DNA from: Cognatilysobacter terrigena
Lineage (GTDB): Bacteria > Pseudomonadota > Gammaproteobacteria > Xanthomonadales > Xanthomonadaceae
DNA: 64,000 nucleotides
Reading direction: 5' to 3'
NCBI RefSeq assembly: GCF_004361065.1
Contig: NZ_SELT01000001.1
Coordinates: forward strand, 124,001-188,000
The notes under the pieces were generated by a model. It saw only the letters and a list, made by a program, of their open reading frames with translations, was not told where the DNA came from and did not search any database. How positions within the stretch are numbered: position 1 is the first letter of the stretch; every line of letters begins with the position of its first letter. The translations under genes were made by a program, and so were the position numbers. Shown here one piece after another: positions 8,073-18,640 of this stretch.

Positions 8073-8909
8073 ATGCACGACGTACTCGTTCGCGCCCGGA
8101 CGATCGACCACTGGGATGCCGGTGTGCGTGCGGCCGCGCAGGTCGGCGCGATGCTGCACGGATCGGTGACCGCGGTGCACGTGGTGCCGGTGGGCCTTCC
8201 GCCGCTGTCGCCGTACGACCCCGGCATGCTCGTCGCCGCCGCGGCCCTTGAAGTCGCGCGCGAGCGCCACGCCTGCGACGGTCGCGCGCCGGCCTTCGAT
8301 GCGTGGGCGACGTCGCTTGGCGTGCACGGGCCTGCATGGCTGTCCTGCGCAGGCGATGCCGCGCGTGCGCTGCGTTATCTCGCCGGCTCGCACGACCTGC
8401 TCGTCGCCGTGCCCGATCGCAACTCCGACGATCCCTGGGACGCGCCGTCCGGTGTCGGCCGGCTCGCGTCGCTGACCGGCCTGCCGACGCTCGTGCTTCC
8501 CGCGAACGTGCCCGATGAACTCCGGTTCGACACGGTCGTCGTCGCCTGGAACGGTTCGCCCGGCGCGGCGGCTGCGCTGCATGCGGGCCGCCCGTTCGTG
8601 CAGCGCGCGACGCAGGTCATCGTGCTCGACGGCGCGGGTGACGTCGTGGAGCCGACCTTGCCCACCATCGACCTGCACCGGTGGCTCGCGCGCCACCGTG
8701 CCGACGCCGAAATTCGACCGATCGCAGCGGGCGACGGAGGCGAGGGCACCGGCGCAGCACTCCTGCACGCGACGCGCACGTTGAAGGCCGACCTGCTCGT
8801 GATGGGCGCCTACGGCCACGCGAGGCTGACCGAGTGGGCGCTCGGCGGCGTGACCCGGCACGTGCTCAACCACGCCGACATGCCGCTGCTGTTGCGACAC
8901 GAGCGCTAG
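8073..8909 (+). CDS. Tandem-domain universal stress protein (UspA family)
   Basis: 278 residues. I start at ATG 8073 because a strong GAGGAGG lies just upstream and the protein then opens as a Usp strand ([10 protein letters not shown]). It has two Usp alpha/beta domains (about 1-145 and 152-278), like E. coli UspE in layout. The second carries the nucleotide-binding loop as [15 protein letters not shown], where the usual final Gly-Ser/Thr is Gly-Gly. The first domain has no clear loop and is probably structural. Likely a stress-induced cytoplasmic protein. A strong hairpin terminator follows 17 bases after the stop. Confidence 0.88.
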   Translation: MHDVLVRARTIDHWDAGVRAAAQVGAMLHGSVTAVHVVPVGLPPLSPYDPGMLVAAAALEVARERHACDGRAPAFDAWATSLGVHGPAWLSCAGDAARALRYLAGSHDLLVAVPDRNSDDPWDAPSGVGRLASLTGLPTLVLPANVPDELRFDTVVVAWNGSPGAAAALHAGRPFVQRATQVIVLDGAGDVVEPTLPTIDLHRWLARHRADAEIRPIAAGDGGEGTGAALLHATRTLKADLLVMGAYGHARLTEWALGGVTRHVLNHADMPLLLRHER

Positions 8910-8926
8910 ACGGGTCGCGGAAAAAG

Positions 8927-8953
8927 AAAAAGCCGGCGCAAGGCCGGCTTTTT
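8927..8953. terminator. Bidirectional rho-independent terminator
   Basis: AAAAAGCCGGC (8927-8937) pairs with GCCGGCTTTTT (8943-8953) around a 5-base loop. T-runs exist on both strands. It can end the usp gene on the plus strand and the tRNA-Pro transcript on the minus strand. Confidence 0.9.
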
Positions 8954-8964
8954 CGAAATTCGAT

Positions 8965-9041
<77 letters not shown>

Positions 9042-9055
9042 ACACCGAGCCGCAA

Positions 9056-9084
9056 AGTCTAGCGGGCGGTCATGGCCGCGACAA
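9056..9084 (-). promoter_or_regulatory. Promoter of tRNA-Pro
   Basis: On the minus strand TTGTCG (9084-9079) is separated by exactly 17 bases from TAGACT (9061-9056). The mature tRNA starts 15 bases further on. Good sigma70-type spacing with a near-consensus -10. Confidence 0.7.
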
Positions 9085-9131
9085 GGGGGCGTGAAGCGCG
9101 GAGTGGGGCGGCAGGCGTCCGCCGTTAAACT

Positions 9132-10547
9132 GTGACGACCGATCCGCCCGTTCCGGGGAACCCCTTGATCAAGCCACGCACGCCGGCCGGAGTCCTCGAG
9201 CTCCTGCCGCCCGACCAGATCGCCTTCCAGCGGATGCTCGACGTCATCCGCCGCAATTTCGAGCGCTTCGGCTTCCTGCCGGTCGAAACGCCGGTGATGG
9301 AACTGTCGGAGGTGCTGCTGACCAAGTCGGGCGGCGAAACCGAGCGCCAGGTCTACTTCGTGCAGTCGACCGGCGCGCTCGAAAAGGCGGGCGACGGCGT
9401 GCCCGAGATGGCGCTTCGCTTCGACCTCACCGTGCCGCTCGCACGCTACGTCGCCGAGCACGAACACGATCTCGCGTTCCCGTTCCGTCGCTACCAGATG
9501 CAGCGCGTCTACCGCGGCGAGCGTCAGCAACGCGGCCGGTTCCGCGAGTTCTACCAGTGCGACATCGACGTCATCGGCAAAGACAGCTTGAGCGTTCGTT
9601 TCGACGCCGAATTGCCGGCGGCAATCCACGCAGTGTTCTCCGAACTCGATATCGGCGCATTCACCATCCAGCTCAACAACCGCAAGCTGATGCGCGGCTT
9701 CTTCGAGCAGCAGGGCGTCGCGGATCCGTCGCTGCAGGCGCTGGTGCTGCGCGAGGTCGACAAGCTGGACAAGCGAGGTGCCGACTACGTGCGCGAGACG
9801 TTGACCGGCGAAGGTTTCGGTCTCGCCGCGGACGCGGTCGACCGCATCCTGCGTTTCGTCGAAATCCGTTCGACGTCGCATGCCGATGCGATCGCCACGC
9901 TCGATCGCCTCGCGTCCGAGGGCGACGTGAACGAGTCGCTGGCGGCGGGCGTCGCCGAATTGCGCGAAGTCTTCGAACTCGTGCGTGCGATGGGCGTGCC
10001 CGAATCCGCGTACGCGCTGAACCTCTCGATCGCGCGCGGTCTCGACTACTACACCGGCACGGTCTACGAGACCACGCTCAACGACTATCCGCAGATCGGC
10101 TCGATCTGCTCGGGCGGCCGCTACGAGAACCTCGCGAGCCACTATACGAAGTCCAAGCTCCCCGGCGTCGGCATTTCGATCGGCCTGACGCGCCTGTTCT
10201 GGCAGCTGCGCGAGGCAGGGCTTCTCGGTGCAGCGGAAAGCACGGTGCAGGTGCTCGTCACGCAGATGGATGCGACGCATCTTCCGCATTGCCTGGCGGT
10301 CGCGAACGATCTGCGTCAGGCCGGCTTCAACACGGAAGTCGTCATGGAAGCCTCGAAGATCGCCAAGCAGTTCCGGTATGCCGACCGTGCGGGCATTCGC
10401 TTCGTCGTCGTGCTCGGCGACGACGAGATCGCAGCGAACAAGGTGACGGTGAAGGATCTGCGTCGCGAGGATCAGTTCCAGGTCGCGCGATCGGAACTCG
10501 CATCGACGCTGCGTGTGGAACTCGCGCAGCCGGTGGTGCGCGCATGA
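9132..10547 (+). CDS. hisS: Histidyl-tRNA synthetase
   Basis: Class II aminoacyl-tRNA synthetase charging tRNA-His. 471 residues from GTG 9132. The family-like start [14 protein letters not shown] suggests TTG 9165 as an alternative, with GGGGAA upstream. Motif 2 is visible as [20 protein letters not shown]. The HisRS-specific signature is [10 protein letters not shown], and GICS-like glycine motifs follow ([11 protein letters not shown]). The C-terminal anticodon-binding domain covers about 370-471. The length fits the family. The next gene, an ammonia-lyase, starts within the hisS stop (ATGA), so they are co-translated. This places hisS next to histidine metabolism genes, which begin 2 kb downstream. 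Confidence 0.95.
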   Translation: MTTDPPVPGNPLIKPRTPAGVLELLPPDQIAFQRMLDVIRRNFERFGFLPVETPVMELSEVLLTKSGGETERQVYFVQSTGALEKAGDGVPEMALRFDLTVPLARYVAEHEHDLAFPFRRYQMQRVYRGERQQRGRFREFYQCDIDVIGKDSLSVRFDAELPAAIHAVFSELDIGAFTIQLNNRKLMRGFFEQQGVADPSLQALVLREVDKLDKRGADYVRETLTGEGFGLAADAVDRILRFVEIRSTSHADAIATLDRLASEGDVNESLAAGVAELREVFELVRAMGVPESAYALNLSIARGLDYYTGTVYETTLNDYPQIGSICSGGRYENLASHYTKSKLPGVGISIGLTRLFWQLREAGLLGAAESTVQVLVTQMDATHLPHCLAVANDLRQAGFNTEVVMEASKIAKQFRYADRAGIRFVVVLGDDEIAANKVTVKDLRREDQFQVARSELASTLRVELAQPVVRA

Positions 10548-12454
10548 AGCCGGTGCATCTCGACGGCCGTTCGCTGACGCGCGCGCAGGTGCTGGCCGTC
10601 GCCTACGGCGCGCCGGTGGAGCTCGACGAAGGCCAGCTGCCGGCGGTCACACGCGCCGCGGATTTTCTCGCGGAGCAGGTGAGCCGCGAGGAGCCGATCT
10701 ACGGCGTTTCGACCGGATTCGGCAGCAACGCCGACCGCCTCCTTGGTTCGTACCGGCTGCGCAACGGCGCCGGCAGCGATGCGAACAATCCGCACGAATC
10801 GCTGCATGCGGAACTGCAGCGCAACCTGATCGTCACCCATGCGGTCTGCGTGGGCGAGCCGTTCGCACCCGAAGTCGTGCGCGCGATGCTGTGCATCCGC
10901 ATCAACACGCTGATGCGTGGGCACTCGGGCATTCGCGTCGAGACGCTTCGTGCGCTCGCGGCGATGCTCAATGCGGGTATCGTGCCGGTCGTGCCGCAGC
11001 TCGGTTCCGTGGGTGCGAGTGGCGACCTCGCACCGCTGTCGCACCTTGCGATCGTGCTGCTGGGCGGTGGCGAAGCGTTCCTCGGCGGTGAACGTTTGCC
11101 GGGCAGCGAAGCGCTCAAGCGCGCGGGCCTGCAGCCGGTCACGCTGTCGTACAAGGAAGGCCTCGCGCTCAACAACGGCACCGCGCAGATGCTTGCCACG
11201 GGCGTTCTAGCGCTCGCGAAACTCGAGGATCTCGTCGATACCGCCGACGTCGCCGCAGCGATGACGATCGACGCATTTGCCGGCCGACTCGGCGCGTTCA
11301 AGCCCGAGGTGCACGAACTTCGCCCGCATCCGGGCCAGGTCGCGGTCGCGGCGCATCTGCGCCAGTTGCTCGACGGCTCGACGCTCGCGGACATTCCGTA
11401 CCATCTCGTGCCGCGCTTTCGCCCGTGGCTGCCCGAAAGCTGGGCGACCGAAGAAGCACGCGAACTGCGCTTCGACATCGGCTGGGACTGGGTGCCGCTG
11501 TCGCAGCGCCATGGGCGCGAGAAGTTCTACACGCGCTTCCGTCCCTTCCGAGGCGGCAAGAAGCACCAGCCGCAGGACAGCTATTCGCTGCGCTGCATTC
11601 CGCAGGTGCACGGCGCGGTGCGCGACGCGCTCGCGCAGGCCGGGCGCGTGCTCGACGTCGAACTCAATTCGCTGACCGACAACCCGATTGTCTTCCCGGA
11701 TGCCGATGCGGCGCACGTCGAGGACCAGGTCGTCTCCGCCGGGCACTTCCACGGCATGCCGCTCGCGCTCGCGATGAGCTACGTGAAAGCGGCGATTCCG
11801 GTGCTGGCGAGCATCTCCGAGCGTCGCCTCAACAAGCTCGTCGACCCTGCAACCAACGACGGTCTGCCGGGCTTCCTGATCGGCAACGAGGACGCCACCG
11901 AGTCGGGCTTCATGATCGTGCAGTACACCGCGGCGGCGATCGTGAACGACCTCGCGAGCCGCGCGATGCCGGCGTCGGTGTATTCGATTCCCACCAGCGC
12001 AAATGCTGAAGACCACGTGTCGATGGGCGCGAACGAAGCGCGCCACGTGCTCGCGATGGCCGACGACCTCGGCAAGGTTCTAGGCCTCGAGCTATACACG
12101 GCGGCGCAGGCGCTGGATCTGCGTCGCGACATGATCAACGCCGCGCGTGCGCTGGCGCGACAGGGCAGTGCGGATGAACTGGCGGCGAAGGTCGCCTGCG
12201 GTTTGCTGGCGACGGGCGACCGCGACACGTTCATGACCGAGGTCGAAGGCCTGCGTGCCGAGCTGGCCGATGCGGGTGAATTCGGTCCGGGCCGCGCCGT
12301 CCGCGCCGCCCACGAGGCGATCCGCGACGCCATTCCCTTCATGGGCTTCGACCGCGCGATGGACGCCGAAGTGCAGGTCGCCGTGCGGCTGGTGAAGGAG
12401 GGGCGCGTACTCGCAGCCGCGCGTCAGGCGGTGCTGGGCGACGTCGCGGCCTGA
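10544..12454 (+). CDS. Long histidine/aromatic amino-acid ammonia-lyase (HutH family)
   Basis: 636 residues, well above the roughly 510 of typical bacterial HutH. The MIO-forming triad Ala-Ser-Gly lies at 158-160 in [11 protein letters not shown]. The catalytic Tyr is Tyr53 in YGVSTGFG. The His-lyase-type His is His99 (IVTHA), and NNGTAQM and NPIVF are present. The extra length lies in two places: about 284-342, a Trp/Arg-rich stretch including [12 protein letters not shown] and [11 protein letters not shown] just before DSYSLRC, and about 530-610 near the C-terminus. The family removes ammonia from histidine, tyrosine or phenylalanine. Substrate is most likely histidine by motif but not proven. 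No hutU, hutI or hutG is nearby. The gene overlaps hisS by 4 bases, and a terminator follows before the his promoter. Confidence 0.88.
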   Translation: MKPVHLDGRSLTRAQVLAVAYGAPVELDEGQLPAVTRAADFLAEQVSREEPIYGVSTGFGSNADRLLGSYRLRNGAGSDANNPHESLHAELQRNLIVTHAVCVGEPFAPEVVRAMLCIRINTLMRGHSGIRVETLRALAAMLNAGIVPVVPQLGSVGASGDLAPLSHLAIVLLGGGEAFLGGERLPGSEALKRAGLQPVTLSYKEGLALNNGTAQMLATGVLALAKLEDLVDTADVAAAMTIDAFAGRLGAFKPEVHELRPHPGQVAVAAHLRQLLDGSTLADIPYHLVPRFRPWLPESWATEEARELRFDIGWDWVPLSQRHGREKFYTRFRPFRGGKKHQPQDSYSLRCIPQVHGAVRDALAQAGRVLDVELNSLTDNPIVFPDADAAHVEDQVVSAGHFHGMPLALAMSYVKAAIPVLASISERRLNKLVDPATNDGLPGFLIGNEDATESGFMIVQYTAAAIVNDLASRAMPASVYSIPTSANAEDHVSMGANEARHVLAMADDLGKVLGLELYTAAQALDLRRDMINAARALARQGSADELAAKVACGLLATGDRDTFMTEVEGLRAELADAGEFGPGRAVRAAHEAIRDAIPFMGFDRAMDAEVQVAVRLVKEGRVLAAARQAVLGDVAA

Positions 12455-12480
12455 CGCCTCGATCCAACTGGGCTTTCCCT

Positions 12481-12509
12481 GAACGGGCCGGACGACCTCC
12501 GGCCCGTTC
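12481..12509 (+). terminator. Terminator after the ammonia-lyase gene
   Basis: GAACGGGCCGGA (12481-12492) and TCCGGCCCGTTC (12498-12509) form a perfect 12-bp stem with a 5-base loop, followed by GCGTTTTCG. It separates hisS plus the ammonia-lyase from the his operon promoter. Confidence 0.85.
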
Positions 12510-12522
12510 GCGTTTTCGCCGG

Positions 12523-12551
12523 TTGACCCGGGCCGACCGTCGCTTTAATGT
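12523..12551 (+). promoter_or_regulatory. Promoter of the histidine operon
   Basis: TTGACC at 12523-12528 and TAATGT at 12546-12551 are spaced by 17 bases, a good sigma70 promoter. The -10 falls inside the left arm of the palindrome at 12541-12576, so a bound repressor would block it. The first gene starts at 12581. Confidence 0.75.
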
Positions 12552-12576
12552 ATTAACACGCTAACACATTAAAGCG
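12541..12576. promoter_or_regulatory. Palindromic operator candidate for the TrpR-family regulator
   Basis: CGCTTTAATGT (12541-12551) and ACATTAAAGCG (12566-12576) are perfect 11-base arms around 14 bases that themselves contain TTAAC and CTAAC half-sites. It lies across the -10 of the his promoter and 4 bases before the regulator's start codon. The AT-rich TTAA core in a GC-rich genome and the location argue for an autoregulatory operator. Confidence 0.7.
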
Positions 12577-12580
12577 ACCG

Positions 12581-12907
12581 ATGAAGCGACGCCCGCCGCT
12601 CGATGACGCCGAAAAGCAGCTGTCCCTGGAACTCCTTGCCGAAGCCTTCGCCACGCTGCGGACCGGCGATGAGGTGCTCGCGTTCCTCGAAGACCTCTGC
12701 ACGCCCGCCGAACTCGAGGCGATGAGCGACCGCTGGCGCGTCGTGCCCTACTTGCAGGACCGCGTGCCGTATCGCGAGATCCACGACGAGACGAAGGTCA
12801 GCGTCACCACGATCGGACGCGTCGCCCGAACCCTCGAACACGGCACCGGCGGCTATCGCATCGCCACCAAACGCCTCGCCCGCAAGCCCCGCAAAGAGAA
12901 CGCATGA
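12581..12907 (+). CDS. TrpR/YerC-family repressor heading the his operon (HisR-like)
   Basis: 108 residues, all-helical TrpR superfamily. The core [16 protein letters not shown] matches the TrpR/YerC pattern E..a...R..i...L. The helix-turn-helix reads [20 protein letters not shown] (about 66-85). A basic C-terminal tail follows ([12 protein letters not shown]). TrpR family members bind DNA as dimers. YerC-type relatives are usually linked to biosynthetic operons other than tryptophan. As the first gene of the his operon, overlapping hisG by 4 bases and directly behind a palindrome covering the -10, it most likely represses this operon in response to histidine supply. The ligand is inferred. 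Confidence 0.85.
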   Translation: MKRRPPLDDAEKQLSLELLAEAFATLRTGDEVLAFLEDLCTPAELEAMSDRWRVVPYLQDRVPYREIHDETKVSVTTIGRVARTLEHGTGGYRIATKRLARKPRKENA

Positions 12908-13812
12908 GCGCTTCCACCGAATCCCGCGATCGCCTGCGCATCGCTATCCAGAAGTCCGGGCGGCTCGCCGATCCCGCGCGTGCACTGCTCGGCGCATGCG
13001 GCCTGAGCTGGCGCGAGAGTCGAGATCGCCTGTTCTGCTACGGCGAAGCACTGCCGATCGACCTGCTGCTCGTGCGCGACGACGACATTCCGGGCCTCAT
13101 CGCCGACGGTGTGTGCGATCTCGGCATCGTCGGGCGCAACGTGCTCGCCGAGCAGGATCTCGACCGCCGCCAGAACGGCGTCGCGCCCGCGTTCCGCGAA
13201 CTCGTGCCGCTCGGCTTCGGCGGCTGCCGCCTCGCGCTCGCGGTGCCGGACGATTGGGAGTGGCGCGGCGCCGGGCAGCTCGCGAATCGACGCATCGCGA
13301 CGAGCTATCCCGCGCTGTTGCGCAACTGGCTTGCGGAGCAGGGCATCGACGCCGATGTCGTCACGCTGTCCGGTTCGGTCGAAATCGCGCCGCGCCTCGG
13401 CCAGGCCGATCTCATCTGCGACCTCGTATCCAGCGGCGCGACGCTCGCGGCCAACCAGCTCAAGCCCGTCACGACACTGCTCGACAGCGAAGCCGTCCTG
13501 GCGGGCCCGGTCGCCGAATTCGAGGGTGAGCGCGCGCTGCTGGCCGAACTTCTGCTGCGCCGCCTCGACGGCGCGCTGCGCACGCGTCACAGCCGGCTGC
13601 TTATGTTCCAGGCCGAACGCGCTGCGATTCCGCGTCTGCTTCCGCTGCTGCCGGACGCCGAATCGCCGACGGTGCTGCAGGTCGACGGCGCCGATCGCCT
13701 CGCGTTGCAGGCGCTCTGCCACGGACGCCTGACGTGGCAGCGGCTCGAAGATCTCAAGCGCGCCGGCGCGCAGGGCCTGATGGTCCTGCCGGTTGAGAGC
13801 ATGCTGGCATGA
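12904..13812 (+). CDS. hisG: ATP phosphoribosyltransferase, long form
   Basis: First step of histidine synthesis: ATP + PRPP to phosphoribosyl-ATP. 302 residues, the long form with a C-terminal ACT-like regulatory domain (about 225-302) for histidine feedback, so HisZ should not be needed. Starts [10 protein letters not shown] as in E. coli HisG. The PRPP-binding loop is near [18 protein letters not shown] (about 163-180). Overlaps the regulator upstream and hisD downstream by 4 bases each. Confidence 0.95.
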   Translation: MSASTESRDRLRIAIQKSGRLADPARALLGACGLSWRESRDRLFCYGEALPIDLLLVRDDDIPGLIADGVCDLGIVGRNVLAEQDLDRRQNGVAPAFRELVPLGFGGCRLALAVPDDWEWRGAGQLANRRIATSYPALLRNWLAEQGIDADVVTLSGSVEIAPRLGQADLICDLVSSGATLAANQLKPVTTLLDSEAVLAGPVAEFEGERALLAELLLRRLDGALRTRHSRLLMFQAERAAIPRLLPLLPDAESPTVLQVDGADRLALQALCHGRLTWQRLEDLKRAGAQGLMVLPVESMLA

Positions 13813-15107
13813 AGCGCGTGCGTTGGTCCGACCTCGACGCCGCGGCGCGCGGGGAACTCCTGCGTCGTCCCGCACAGATCGTCGCGGACGACGTCACGGC
13901 GTCGGTCGCCGCATTGATCGCGCAGGTTCGACGGGATGGCGACGTCGCGTTGCGTGCGCTGACATCGCGCTTCGACGGCATCGAGCTCGATCGGTTCGAA
14001 GTCGATGCTGCTGCCTTCGACGAAGCGGAGGCAGCGTTGCCCGTCGAGCTCAAGCGCGCCATCGACGAAGCCGCGAAACGCATCCGCGCCTTCCACGAAG
14101 CCTCGATGGCGCAGCCGGTCGCGCTCGACACCGCGCCCGGCGTGCGATGCGAACGCATCCTGCGGCCGATCCGCCGCGTCGGCCTGTACGTGCCCGCGGG
14201 CTCCGCGCCGCTGCCGTCGACGGCGCTGATGCTCGGCGTACCCGCGCAGCTCGCGGGATGCGCCGAGGTCGTGCTGTGTTCGCCGCCGCGTCGCGACGGA
14301 AGCGTCGATCCGGCCGTCCTGTACGCGGCGCGACGCTGCGGCGTCCGCCGCGTATTCGCCGTCGGCGGCGTGCAGGCCATCGCTGCAATGGCCTTCGGCA
14401 CGGCTTCGGTTCCGAAGTGCGACAAGTTATTCGGTCCCGGCAACGGCTGGGTGACCGAAGCCAAGCGACAGGTCTCGATGACCGAAGGCGGCGCGGCGAT
14501 CGACATGCCAGCGGGCCCGTCGGAAGTGCTGGTCATTGCTGATCGCGGCTGCAATGCATCGTTCGTCGCCGCCGATATGCTGTCGCAGGCCGAGCATGGC
14601 CGTGACTCGCAGGTCATCCTCGTCAGCGACGACGCCACCGTTCTCGCCGACGTCGCCATCGAGATCGAACGTCAGCTGGCCGATCTTCCGCGTGCCGACA
14701 TCGCACGCGGCGCGCTCGCTGCATCGCGCCTGATCGAAGTCGACTCGCTCGACGATGCGTTCGACGTCAGCAACGCGTACGCACCCGAGCACCTCATCCT
14801 CGCTTTGCGCGAGTCGCGTCGTTGGCTCGATCGCGTCGAAGCTGCAGGTTCGGTGTTCCTTGGCGACTGGGCGCCCGAAGCGCTGGGCGACTACTGCAGC
14901 GGCACCAACCACGTGCTGCCAACCGGCGGCGCCGCGCGCTACACCGGCGGGCTGAGCGTGGCGAGCTTCCAGGTCGCGATGACCGTGCAGGAAGTCGCGC
15001 GGAATGGTTTGGCCGCCATCGGGCCGTGCGCCGTTGAGCTCGCGCGCGCCGAAGGACTGGACGCGCACCGCAATGCCGTCGCGCTGCGGTTGGATGCACT
15101 CGCATGA
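13809..15107 (+). CDS. hisD: Histidinol dehydrogenase
   Basis: Zinc- and NAD-dependent four-electron oxidation of L-histidinol to L-histidine, the last two steps of the pathway. 432 residues, normal family length. The signature [15 protein letters not shown] (about 215-229) and the conserved EHG in [12 protein letters not shown] (zinc and catalytic region, about 258-269) are present. [19 protein letters not shown] (about 364-382) is also characteristic. ATG at 13809 overlaps hisG by 4 bases, and the stop overlaps hisC by 4. Confidence 0.96.
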   Translation: MKRVRWSDLDAAARGELLRRPAQIVADDVTASVAALIAQVRRDGDVALRALTSRFDGIELDRFEVDAAAFDEAEAALPVELKRAIDEAAKRIRAFHEASMAQPVALDTAPGVRCERILRPIRRVGLYVPAGSAPLPSTALMLGVPAQLAGCAEVVLCSPPRRDGSVDPAVLYAARRCGVRRVFAVGGVQAIAAMAFGTASVPKCDKLFGPGNGWVTEAKRQVSMTEGGAAIDMPAGPSEVLVIADRGCNASFVAADMLSQAEHGRDSQVILVSDDATVLADVAIEIERQLADLPRADIARGALAASRLIEVDSLDDAFDVSNAYAPEHLILALRESRRWLDRVEAAGSVFLGDWAPEALGDYCSGTNHVLPTGGAARYTGGLSVASFQVAMTVQEVARNGLAAIGPCAVELARAEGLDAHRNAVALRLDALA

Positions 15108-16177
15108 GCGCGCCCGTCGACCTAATTCGCGCCGACCTGCGCGATTTCGCGGGCTATCGCTCCGCGCGCAGCGATCGCCTCGTCGGCGACGTCTGGCTCA
15201 ACGCCAATGAAGCCGCATGGCCGAACGCGGCCGATGACGGCGGCGTTCGGCGCTACCCGGATCCGCAGCCGGAAACACTGCGCACGCGCCTCGCCGCGCT
15301 CTACGACTGTCGCCCGGAGCAGCTGCTCGCAGGGCGGGGTAGCGACGAAGCGATCGACCTCCTGGTCCGCGCGTTCTGCACACCGGGACAGGGCGCGATC
15401 GTCATCACGTCGCCGACCTTCGGCATGTACGCCGTCAGCGCGAAGCTGCACGGCGCACGCGTGGTCGACGTGCCTCTGGTGGACGACGGCCGCGCTTTCC
15501 GGTGCGATATCGACGCCGTCGCGGACGCCGCGCTCGCGAGCAACGCGACGCTCGTATTCCTGTGCTCGCCCGGCAACCCCACGGGCGACATCGTGCCGCT
15601 CGACGCCGTCCGCACGCTGGCCGAACGCCTCGACGGCCGCGCGATCGTGGTCGTCGACGAGGCCTACCAGGAGTTCGCCTCCGCGCCGTCCGCGATCACG
15701 CTCCAGGCTGAGCGGTCAAACATCGTCGTCCTGCGCACGCTGTCGAAAGCGCATGCGCTCGCGGGCGTTCGGCTCGGCGTGGCGATCGGCGATGCGGACC
15801 TCATCGCCGTGCTGCGACGCTGCCAGGCGCCGTATCCATTGCCCGCGCCCTGCGTGACGCTGGTCGAGCGTGCGCTGGCCGATGAACCTTTGGCCACGAC
15901 CCGCGCACGCGTCACCGCAAGCGTGCGGGAACGTGAACGCCTCGCCGAAGCCCTTCGTGAAGCGCCCGGCATGCGATGCGTCTACCCGTCGTCGTCCAAC
16001 TTCGTACTGGCGCGCTTCGATGACGCGCAGTCCGCTTTCGATGCACTGCTCGCCGCCGGCGTCGTGGTGCGTGACGTCCGCGCACAGCCGGGCCTCGGCG
16101 ATGCCCTGCGCATCACGGTCGGCCGCCCGGACGAGAACGATCGCGTGATTGCCGCCCTCGTGGGAGCGGTCGCATGA
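15104..16177 (+). CDS. hisC: Histidinol-phosphate aminotransferase
   Basis: PLP-dependent conversion of imidazole-acetol phosphate and glutamate to histidinol phosphate. 357 residues, fold-type I. The opening [12 protein letters not shown] is the family LNANENP-type motif. CSPGNPTGD binds substrate and cofactor (about 150-158). VVDEAYQEF contains the cofactor Asp. [16 protein letters not shown] carries the Schiff-base Lys. It overlaps both neighbours by 4 bases within the his operon. Confidence 0.95.
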   Translation: MSAPVDLIRADLRDFAGYRSARSDRLVGDVWLNANEAAWPNAADDGGVRRYPDPQPETLRTRLAALYDCRPEQLLAGRGSDEAIDLLVRAFCTPGQGAIVITSPTFGMYAVSAKLHGARVVDVPLVDDGRAFRCDIDAVADAALASNATLVFLCSPGNPTGDIVPLDAVRTLAERLDGRAIVVVDEAYQEFASAPSAITLQAERSNIVVLRTLSKAHALAGVRLGVAIGDADLIAVLRRCQAPYPLPAPCVTLVERALADEPLATTRARVTASVRERERLAEALREAPGMRCVYPSSSNFVLARFDDAQSAFDALLAAGVVVRDVRAQPGLGDALRITVGRPDENDRVIAALVGAVA

Positions 16178-17295
16178 GCACGCCGATCCTGTTCGTCGAC
16201 CGTGACGGCACGCTCATCGAAGAGCCTTCGGACTTCCAGATCGACCGCTTCGACAAACTGCGCTTCGTGCGCGATGTCGTGCCGGCGATGCTGCGCTTGC
16301 GCGATGCCGGGTACGAGTTCGTCATCGTCTCCAACCAGGACGGCCTGGGCACGGACGCATACCCGCGCGAGACGTTCGACGGCCCGCACGACCTGATGAT
16401 GCAGCTGTTCGAAAGCCAAGGCATCCGATTCCGCGACGTGCTGATCGACACGAGCTTCCCCGCGGAGAACTCGCCCACGCGCAAGCCGCAGATCGGTCTG
16501 GTGACGTCGTACCTGAAGGACCGCTCGATCGACTGGTCGCGCTCGGCGATGGTGGGCGACCGGCCGACGGACGTGCAGTTCGCCGACAACCTCGGCATCC
16601 GCGCGTTCCAGCTGCGCACGCCACAGTTCGGCGGCGAGTGGGATTGGACGGGCATCGCGCACGAACTCGTCGATGTGCCGCGACGCGCGCGGGTCGAACG
16701 CACCACCAAGGAGACACGCATCGTCGTCGAGGTCGATCTCGACCGCGCTGCGGAGCCTAAGGTGCGCACGGGCCTCGGCTTCTACGACCATATGCTCGAG
16801 CAGCTCGGCAAGCACGGCGGTTTCGCGCTGTCGCTCACGTGCGAGGGCGACCTGCATATCGACGAGCATCACACGGTCGAGGACTCGGCACTGGCGCTCG
16901 GACAGGCCCTGCGCGAGGCGCTGGGCGATAAGCGCGGCATCGGTCGCTACGGCGCTGCGGGCGTCGACGTGGACGCGACCGACAGCACGCGCTACACGTT
17001 CACGCTGCCGATGGACGAATCGCTCGCGACCGCCGCGCTCGACTTCTCCGGCCGTCCGTACTTCGTATTCGACGGCGACTTCCGCCGCGAGCGCGTCGGC
17101 GACCTGCCGACCGAGCTCGTGCCGCACGTCTTCCGTTCGCTGTGCGAGACGGCGGGGCTCAACCTGCACCTGCGCGTTCGCGGCGACAACGATCACCACA
17201 AGGTCGAGGCCTGCTTCAAGGCGGTCGCGCGTGCGTTGCGTCCCGCGCTGGCGCGCAGCGGCCGCGAGCTGCCGTCGACCAAGGGCGCTCTCTGA
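16174..17295 (+). CDS. hisB: Bifunctional histidinol-phosphatase / imidazoleglycerol-phosphate dehydratase
   Basis: 373-residue fusion. The N-terminal HAD phosphatase (about 1-165) has [10 protein letters not shown] (DxDxT nucleophile loop), SNQDGLG and VGDRPTD. The C-terminal dehydratase (about 180-373) has the metal-binding motifs [13 protein letters not shown] and [10 protein letters not shown] and a second pair near [13 protein letters not shown]. It catalyses steps 6 and 8 of the pathway. Bifunctional HisB is typical of gammaproteobacteria. The stop codon shares one base with the hisH start. Confidence 0.96.
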   Translation: MSTPILFVDRDGTLIEEPSDFQIDRFDKLRFVRDVVPAMLRLRDAGYEFVIVSNQDGLGTDAYPRETFDGPHDLMMQLFESQGIRFRDVLIDTSFPAENSPTRKPQIGLVTSYLKDRSIDWSRSAMVGDRPTDVQFADNLGIRAFQLRTPQFGGEWDWTGIAHELVDVPRRARVERTTKETRIVVEVDLDRAAEPKVRTGLGFYDHMLEQLGKHGGFALSLTCEGDLHIDEHHTVEDSALALGQALREALGDKRGIGRYGAAGVDVDATDSTRYTFTLPMDESLATAALDFSGRPYFVFDGDFRRERVGDLPTELVPHVFRSLCETAGLNLHLRVRGDNDHHKVEACFKAVARALRPALARSGRELPSTKGAL

Positions 17296-17891
17296 TGGAC
17301 GTCGTGCTGATCGATGCCGGCGGCGCGAACATCGGCTCCGTGCGTTATGCGTTCGAGCGCCTCGGCGTGACCGCGCGATTCAGTGCCGATGCGAGTGAGA
17401 TCGCGTCCGCGGAGCGCGTCGTGTTGCCGGGCGTCGGCGCTGCCGCAGCGGGCATGGCGCGGCTGCGTGAACTTGGCCTCGTCGAGTGCGTCCGTTCGCT
17501 GCGACAGCCGTTGCTCGGCGTGTGCCTGGGTATGCAATTGCTCTTCGAATCGTCGGAAGAGGGCGATGTCGAATGCCTCGGGCTGCTCGGCGGCCGCGTT
17601 CGTCGACTCGCGGGTGGCGACGGCGTTCGCGTGCCGCACATGGGCTGGAACACGCTGGAGCGTCTTCGTGACGATGCGCTGCTCAACGGCGTTGACGACA
17701 CCGACAGCGCGTACTTCGTGCACAGCTACGCCGCGCCGGTCACCAGCGACACGCTCGCCGCCTGCACGCACGGCGAGCGATTCGCCGCGGTCGTGCGATC
17801 GGGCAATCGCATGGGTGCGCAGTTCCATCCCGAGCGCTCGGCGACGACAGGCGCGCGGATTCTCGAGAACTTCCTGAAGGTGTCGGCATGA
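17295..17891 (+). CDS. hisH: Imidazole glycerol phosphate synthase, glutaminase subunit
   Basis: 198-residue class I glutamine amidotransferase supplying ammonia to HisF. I start at ATG 17295 ([16 protein letters not shown]), which matches the family N-terminus; a longer upstream frame is an artefact. The nucleophile Cys is in GVCLGMQLLF, and the His-Glu dyad is in QFHPERS near the C-terminus. PHMGWN is the HisF-facing motif. Overlaps hisB by one base and hisA by four. Confidence 0.95.
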   Translation: MDVVLIDAGGANIGSVRYAFERLGVTARFSADASEIASAERVVLPGVGAAAAGMARLRELGLVECVRSLRQPLLGVCLGMQLLFESSEEGDVECLGLLGGRVRRLAGGDGVRVPHMGWNTLERLRDDALLNGVDDTDSAYFVHSYAAPVTSDTLAACTHGERFAAVVRSGNRMGAQFHPERSATTGARILENFLKVSA

Positions 17892-18640
17892 GCGATTTCA
17901 CCGTCTACCCGGCGATCGACGTGCGCGACGGGCGCGTCGTCCGGTTGCGCCAGGGCGACTACGCCCAGGAGACGCGCTACGCGGACGATCCGATCGTCGT
18001 TGCCCAGCGCTATGCGACCGCGGGTGCGGCGTGGCTGCACCTGGTCGACCTGGATGCCGCACGCGATGGCGGCTACTCGATCCGCGACCTGCTGGGCCGC
18101 ATCAAGCGCGACACCTCGCTGCGCGTGCAGACCGGTGGCGGCGTGCGCAGCGAAGATGATCTGCTGCGTCTGTTCGACGCCGGTGCCGATCGCGTGGTGG
18201 TCGGCTCGCTCGCCGTGCGCGAGCCGTCGACCGTCGCAAGCTGGATCGAGCGGCACGGCAGCGATCGCATCACGGTGGCGCTCGACACGCGCGAGGTCGA
18301 AGGCGAGTGGCGCCTGCCAACCGCGGGCTGGACGCACAACGACGGCACATCGCTGCCGTTCCTTTTGTCGCTCTACCTCGGCACCGGCCTGCGCCACCTG
18401 CTGTGCACCGACATCGGTCGCGACGGCATGCTCGCTGGCCCGAACATCGCGCTGTACGGCGAGATCCTGACGCACGCCCCGCGTGTCGCGCTGCAGGCCT
18501 CGGGCGGCATCCGTGACGTCGCGGACATCCGCGCCGCACGCGCCGCCGGTTGCGCGGGTGCAGTGCTCGGCAAGGCGCTGCTGGACGGCCGCTTCGAACT
18601 CGCGGATGCGCTCGGCCCGGTCGAGGCCGACGCATGCTGA
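17888..18640 (+). CDS. hisA: ProFAR isomerase
   Basis: 250-residue TIM barrel. It catalyses the Amadori rearrangement of ProFAR to PRFAR. The catalytic Asp near the N-terminus is in [14 protein letters not shown], and the second in [10 protein letters not shown] (about 176-185). The phosphate-binding loops QTGGGVRS and QASGGIRD are present. The gene overlaps hisH by 4 bases and hisF by 7. Confidence 0.95.
   Translation: MSDFTVYPAIDVRDGRVVRLRQGDYAQETRYADDPIVVAQRYATAGAAWLHLVDLDAARDGGYSIRDLLGRIKRDTSLRVQTGGGVRSEDDLLRLFDAGADRVVVGSLAVREPSTVASWIERHGSDRITVALDTREVEGEWRLPTAGWTHNDGTSLPFLLSLYLGTGLRHLLCTDIGRDGMLAGPNIALYGEILTHAPRVALQASGGIRDVADIRAARAAGCAGAVLGKALLDGRFELADALGPVEADAC

Noticed and set aside
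10544-12454. Part of a histidine-utilisation (hut) operon
   Set aside because: No urocanase, imidazolonepropionase or formiminoglutamate hydrolase nearby; the linked gene is hisS.
12455-12580. his leader-peptide attenuator
   Set aside because: No short frame with a run of His codons and no alternative hairpins. The only hairpin is upstream of the promoter and terminates the preceding gene.
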